This document shows positions 61,931-64,000 of a stretch of 64,000 nucleotides of DNA, piece by piece. Within the stretch, counting starts at the first letter, position 1. Each line of letters opens with the position of its first letter. Source of the DNA: Truepera radiovictrix DSM 17093 (GTDB lineage: Bacteria > Deinococcota > Deinococci > Deinococcales > Trueperaceae); contig NC_014221.1 in NCBI RefSeq assembly GCF_000092425.1, positions 1,555,001 to 1,619,000 on the forward strand, read 5' to 3'. The notes under the pieces are model-generated. The model saw only the letters and a list, made by a program, of their open reading frames with translations. It ran no database searches and was not told where the DNA came from. Position numbers and translations under genes: made by a program.

Positions 61931-62725
61931 GTGAGCTGGCTCGCGGCCGCCGCTGAGCTCGCCCGCGCGGGCACCCCCTTCGTGCTCGTGACGCTCGCGC
62001 GCGTGCGCGGCCACGCTCCGCGCCGCGCGGGGAGCAAGATGGTGGTGACCGCGCGCGAAGCGCACGGCAGCGTCGGCGGCGGCAACCTCGAGGCCACCGC
62101 CACCGCGCGCGCCCGGGAGCTCCTCGCATCTGGCGCGCGCGACCCCGAGCTGCTGAGCTTGCCCCTGGGCCCGCAGGGGGGCGCGCACGGGGTGCAGTGC
62201 TGCGGCGGCGAGGTGACGCTCCTCTTGGAGCCCTTCGCCCTCGCGCGCCCCAGCGTCGCCCTCTTCGGCGCGGGCCACGTCGGGTGGGCGCTCGTACAGG
62301 TGCTCGGCACCCTGCCCTTAAACCTCCACCTCATCGACTCGCGCGCGAGCGCCCTCGCGCGCCCCCTGCCGAGCCCGCTCGCCGCGACCCTCACGCGCCA
62401 CCACGCCCCGGTGCCCGAGAGCGCGCTCGCGGCGCTCCCCGCGGGCACCCACCTGCTCATCCTGACCCACGACCACGCCGAGGACCTGGCGGTGCTCGAG
62501 CGCGCCCTGCGGGGCCCCTTCGGTATGGTCGGGCTCATCGGTTCGGCGAGCAAGTGGGCCCACTTCCGGCGCGAGCTCGCGCGGCAGGGCCTCTCCGAAA
62601 CCGACTTAGCGCGCGTGGTGACGCCCATCGGCGACCCGGAGCTGGGCAAGAGCCCGCCGGCGATCGCCATCGGCGTGGCGGCGCAGCTCCTCAGCGTTCT
62701 AGAGCTCCCCGAAGGGCTCTTTTAG
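61931..62725 (+). CDS. xdhC: Xanthine dehydrogenase accessory protein XdhC
   Basis: 264 residues from GTG 61931, 3 nt after xdhB. Chaperone that binds molybdenum cofactor, aids its sulfuration and loads XdhB. VTLARVRGHAPRRAGSKMVV near 20-39, GSVGGGNLEA near 45 and the Cys-Cys-Gly-Gly motif in HGVQCCGGEVTLLLE near 90. A Rossmann-like C-terminal domain follows with VALFGAGHVGWAL near 115, LTHDHAEDLAVL near 178 and GLIGSASKWAHF near 200. Length is near that of Rhodobacter XdhC. Confidence 0.94.
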   Translation: MSWLAAAAELARAGTPFVLVTLARVRGHAPRRAGSKMVVTAREAHGSVGGGNLEATATARARELLASGARDPELLSLPLGPQGGAHGVQCCGGEVTLLLEPFALARPSVALFGAGHVGWALVQVLGTLPLNLHLIDSRASALARPLPSPLAATLTRHHAPVPESALAALPAGTHLLILTHDHAEDLAVLERALRGPFGMVGLIGSASKWAHFRRELARQGLSETDLARVVTPIGDPELGKSPPAIAIGVAAQLLSVLELPEGLF

Positions 62726-62727
62726 CG

Positions 62728-63576
62728 GTGATCACCCCCCGCACCCCCCCTTCCCGCGAGCGCGTCGCACACCACTACGATGAGCTCGACCCCCTCTACC
62801 GCCGCCTCTGGGGGGAGCACCTGCACCACGGCCTCTGGCGCTCGGGTCGCGAGTCACCCGCGAGCGCGACGCTGAGGCTTTTAGACGAGGTCGCCGCGCG
62901 CGCCGCGCTGCGCCCCGGGATGGCCGTGTGCGACGTCGGCGCGGGGTACGGCGCCACCGCGCGCTACCTGGCGCAGCGGCTGGGCGCCCACGTCACCGCG
63001 CTCACCCTCTCGAGCGCCCAAGCCGCGTACGCGCGCGCCCAACCCCTCGCCTCCGGCGCCCCGCCCCCGCGCTACTTGCTCCGCGACTGGCTCGACAACG
63101 GCCTGCCGGACGCCGCCTTCGACGCGGTGCTGGCGCTCGAGAGCACCGAGCACATGCCGCTCGCGCCCTGCTTGCGCGAGGTCTACCGGGTGCTCAAACC
63201 GGGCGGCCGCTTCGTCGCCTGCGTCTGGCTCGCCCGCGAGGGGGCGGGGGCGCTCGAGGTGCGCGCCCTACTGGAGCCCATCTGCCGCGAGGGCCGCCTC
63301 GTGGGGCTATGCAGCTTGCGCGAGTACGGTGCGGCGCTCGAGCGCGCCGGCTTCGCCGTTAAGCGCGCCGACGACGTCAGCCCGCTCGTGCGCCGCACCT
63401 GGGGGGTGGTGCTCGGCCGCCTCGCGTGGGGCCTGCTCACGCGAGGCGAGCTCTGGGCGTATCTGCTGGGCGCGGGGCACCTCGAGCGCCCGTTTGGCGT
63501 GACCGTGCTGCGGTTGTGGCTCGCCTACCGCACCGGCGCGCTGCGCTACGGGATCTTTAGCGCCGTGCGGCCCTAG
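62728..63576 (+). CDS. Class I SAM-dependent methyltransferase
   Basis: 282 residues from GTG 62728, 2 nt after xdhC. Opening HYDELDPLYRRLWGEHLHHGLW near 12-33 and motif I CDVGAGYGATARYLA near 67 are those of the sterol/tocopherol/cyclopropane-type methyltransferases. Post-motif pattern LALESTEHM near 130 and VLKPGGRFVA near 154 follow. A hydrophobic C-terminal region may bind a lipid-like substrate. Link to purines is by position only; its substrate is unknown. Confidence 0.87.
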   Translation: MITPRTPPSRERVAHHYDELDPLYRRLWGEHLHHGLWRSGRESPASATLRLLDEVAARAALRPGMAVCDVGAGYGATARYLAQRLGAHVTALTLSSAQAAYARAQPLASGAPPPRYLLRDWLDNGLPDAAFDAVLALESTEHMPLAPCLREVYRVLKPGGRFVACVWLAREGAGALEVRALLEPICREGRLVGLCSLREYGAALERAGFAVKRADDVSPLVRRTWGVVLGRLAWGLLTRGELWAYLLGAGHLERPFGVTVLRLWLAYRTGALRYGIFSAVRP

Positions 63577-63591
63577 CGGTCGCCCCGCGCC

Positions 63592-63661
63592 GTGGCCCGT
63601 GGCTTGTAGCCCGTGGTCCACCAGCCACAAACCACGAGCTACAAACCACGATCCACGAGCC
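63592..63661. repeat. Inverted heptamer array, copy F
   Basis: Ten 7-bp units in register: GTGGCCC, GTGGCTT, GTAGCCC, GTGGTCC, then ACCAGCC, ACAAACC, ACGAGCT, ACAAACC, ACGATCC, ACGAGCC. It fills the gap between two convergent genes and ends 3 nt before the amidohydrolase stop codon. Confidence 0.88.
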
Positions 63662-63664
63662 AAG

Positions 63665-64000
63665 CTACATCGGCTCGCTCAGCGCGGGGCGGTCGTAGAG
63701 CCTTCGCGCGGTGCCCACGCGGAGGTTGAACCGCGCCTCGTCGCTAAGAGCGTCCAGAAAGGGGGTAAAGCGTGCCATGGTGCTTGCCAGACGGTCAAAA
63801 CGCCCGAAGAGGTCCGAACCCAGGCAGAGGCGGTCGCTGTAGCGCTCGGTGAGCGCCAGCCAGGCGTCGTCGGGCACCCCGCCGGGGCAGACGAGCGTGT
63901 CGAACACGAGCCACGACAGATCGCCGTAGAGGTTGGGAAAGCGCTCCAAAAGCCCCGCGACGTAGGCGGCGTGGTCGGGCAGCCGCACGCGCCGCGAGAA
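63665..64000 (-). CDS. Amidohydrolase-like protein, C-terminal part
   Basis: Runs off the right edge; at least 111 residues. The visible part reads as the last strands of a TIM-barrel metal-dependent hydrolase: Asn-Leu-Tyr-Gly-Asp-Leu-Ser-Trp, then Leu-Cys-Leu-Gly-Ser-Asp-Leu-Phe-Gly with the strand-8 Asp of the amidohydrolase-2 family. It ends with the Asn-Leu-x-x-Gly-Thr-Ala-x-x-Leu-Tyr helix of the same family. The N-terminal metal motif lies outside the window, so the substrate cannot be judged. Confidence 0.65.
   Translation of the reverse strand, partial: FSRRVRLPDHAAYVAGLLERFPNLYGDLSWLVFDTLVCPGGVPDDAWLALTERYSDRLCLGSDLFGRFDRLASTMARFTPFLDALSDEARFNLRVGTARRLYDRPALSEPM

Overview
The window is about 70% GC and gene-dense, and reads as a chromosome of the Deinococcota, most like a Truepera-type member. 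That placement is an inference from three things: the three-gene ba3 oxidase set (small subunit IIa, subunit II, subunit I), a secreted protein with one SLH domain followed by a barrel-like C-terminus, and the very frequent leaderless gene starts, where a -10 hexamer sits 5-9 nt before the start codon. No rRNA, tRNA, CRISPR array or prophage was seen.

Layout. 1-1159: right-hand end of a type III-B CRISPR effector operon (cmr5 tail, cmr6). 1299-5693: trpS, an alkaline-phosphatase-superfamily metalloenzyme, then pyrE and a SpoIIM-like membrane protein on the other strand, and an unknown gene. 5751-10394: an EAL phosphodiesterase, a mercuric-reductase-like flavoprotein and a Rieske/FAD oxidoreductase. 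10644-15088: HD-domain protein, folC, folP, folB, folK and a metallophosphoesterase. 15138-21382: small coiled-coil membrane protein, SLH protein, DUF2203 protein, mgsA/rarA, ackA, polysaccharide deacetylase and glycosyltransferase. 21824-25627: ROK kinase, an IS5-family element and a PAS-GGDEF-EAL protein. 25694-31807: SRPBCC protein, amidase, DUF4342 protein, HemG-like flavodoxin, and a hydrolase/SDR/HAD group.

31976-39203 is an L-arabinose locus: ABC sugar transporter, LacI-type regulator, araD and araA. A LacI-type dyad overlaps the promoter. No araB lies in the window. 39200-43433: RecA-like ATPase, a NarL-type two-component pair and a tandem universal stress protein. 43758-50978: ba3-type oxidase genes with cytochrome c fused to subunit II, a 4-TM protein, D-lactate dehydrogenase, lactate permease, a Tat-exported superoxide dismutase and a rhodanese.

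50975-62725 is a purine-catabolism region. Xanthine dehydrogenase (XdhABC), uricase, UraH and UraD lead to allantoin; AllB, AllC and AllE lead on to ureidoglycolate. A TTGACG-17-TATAAT promoter lies in front of uraD. The xdh half is separated from the allantoin half by an HNH endonuclease and an ACR3-type carrier on the opposite strand. A methyltransferase and a truncated amidohydrolase close the window.

The most unusual structure is a dispersed family of intergenic arrays of degenerate 7-bp units (about GTRGYNN). Five of the six copies change to the reverse complement in the middle without losing the 7-bp register. Copies lie at 5733-5798, 8732-8808, 10458-10611, 49726-49767, 52918-52983 and 63592-63661; five of them abut or overlap a stop codon.
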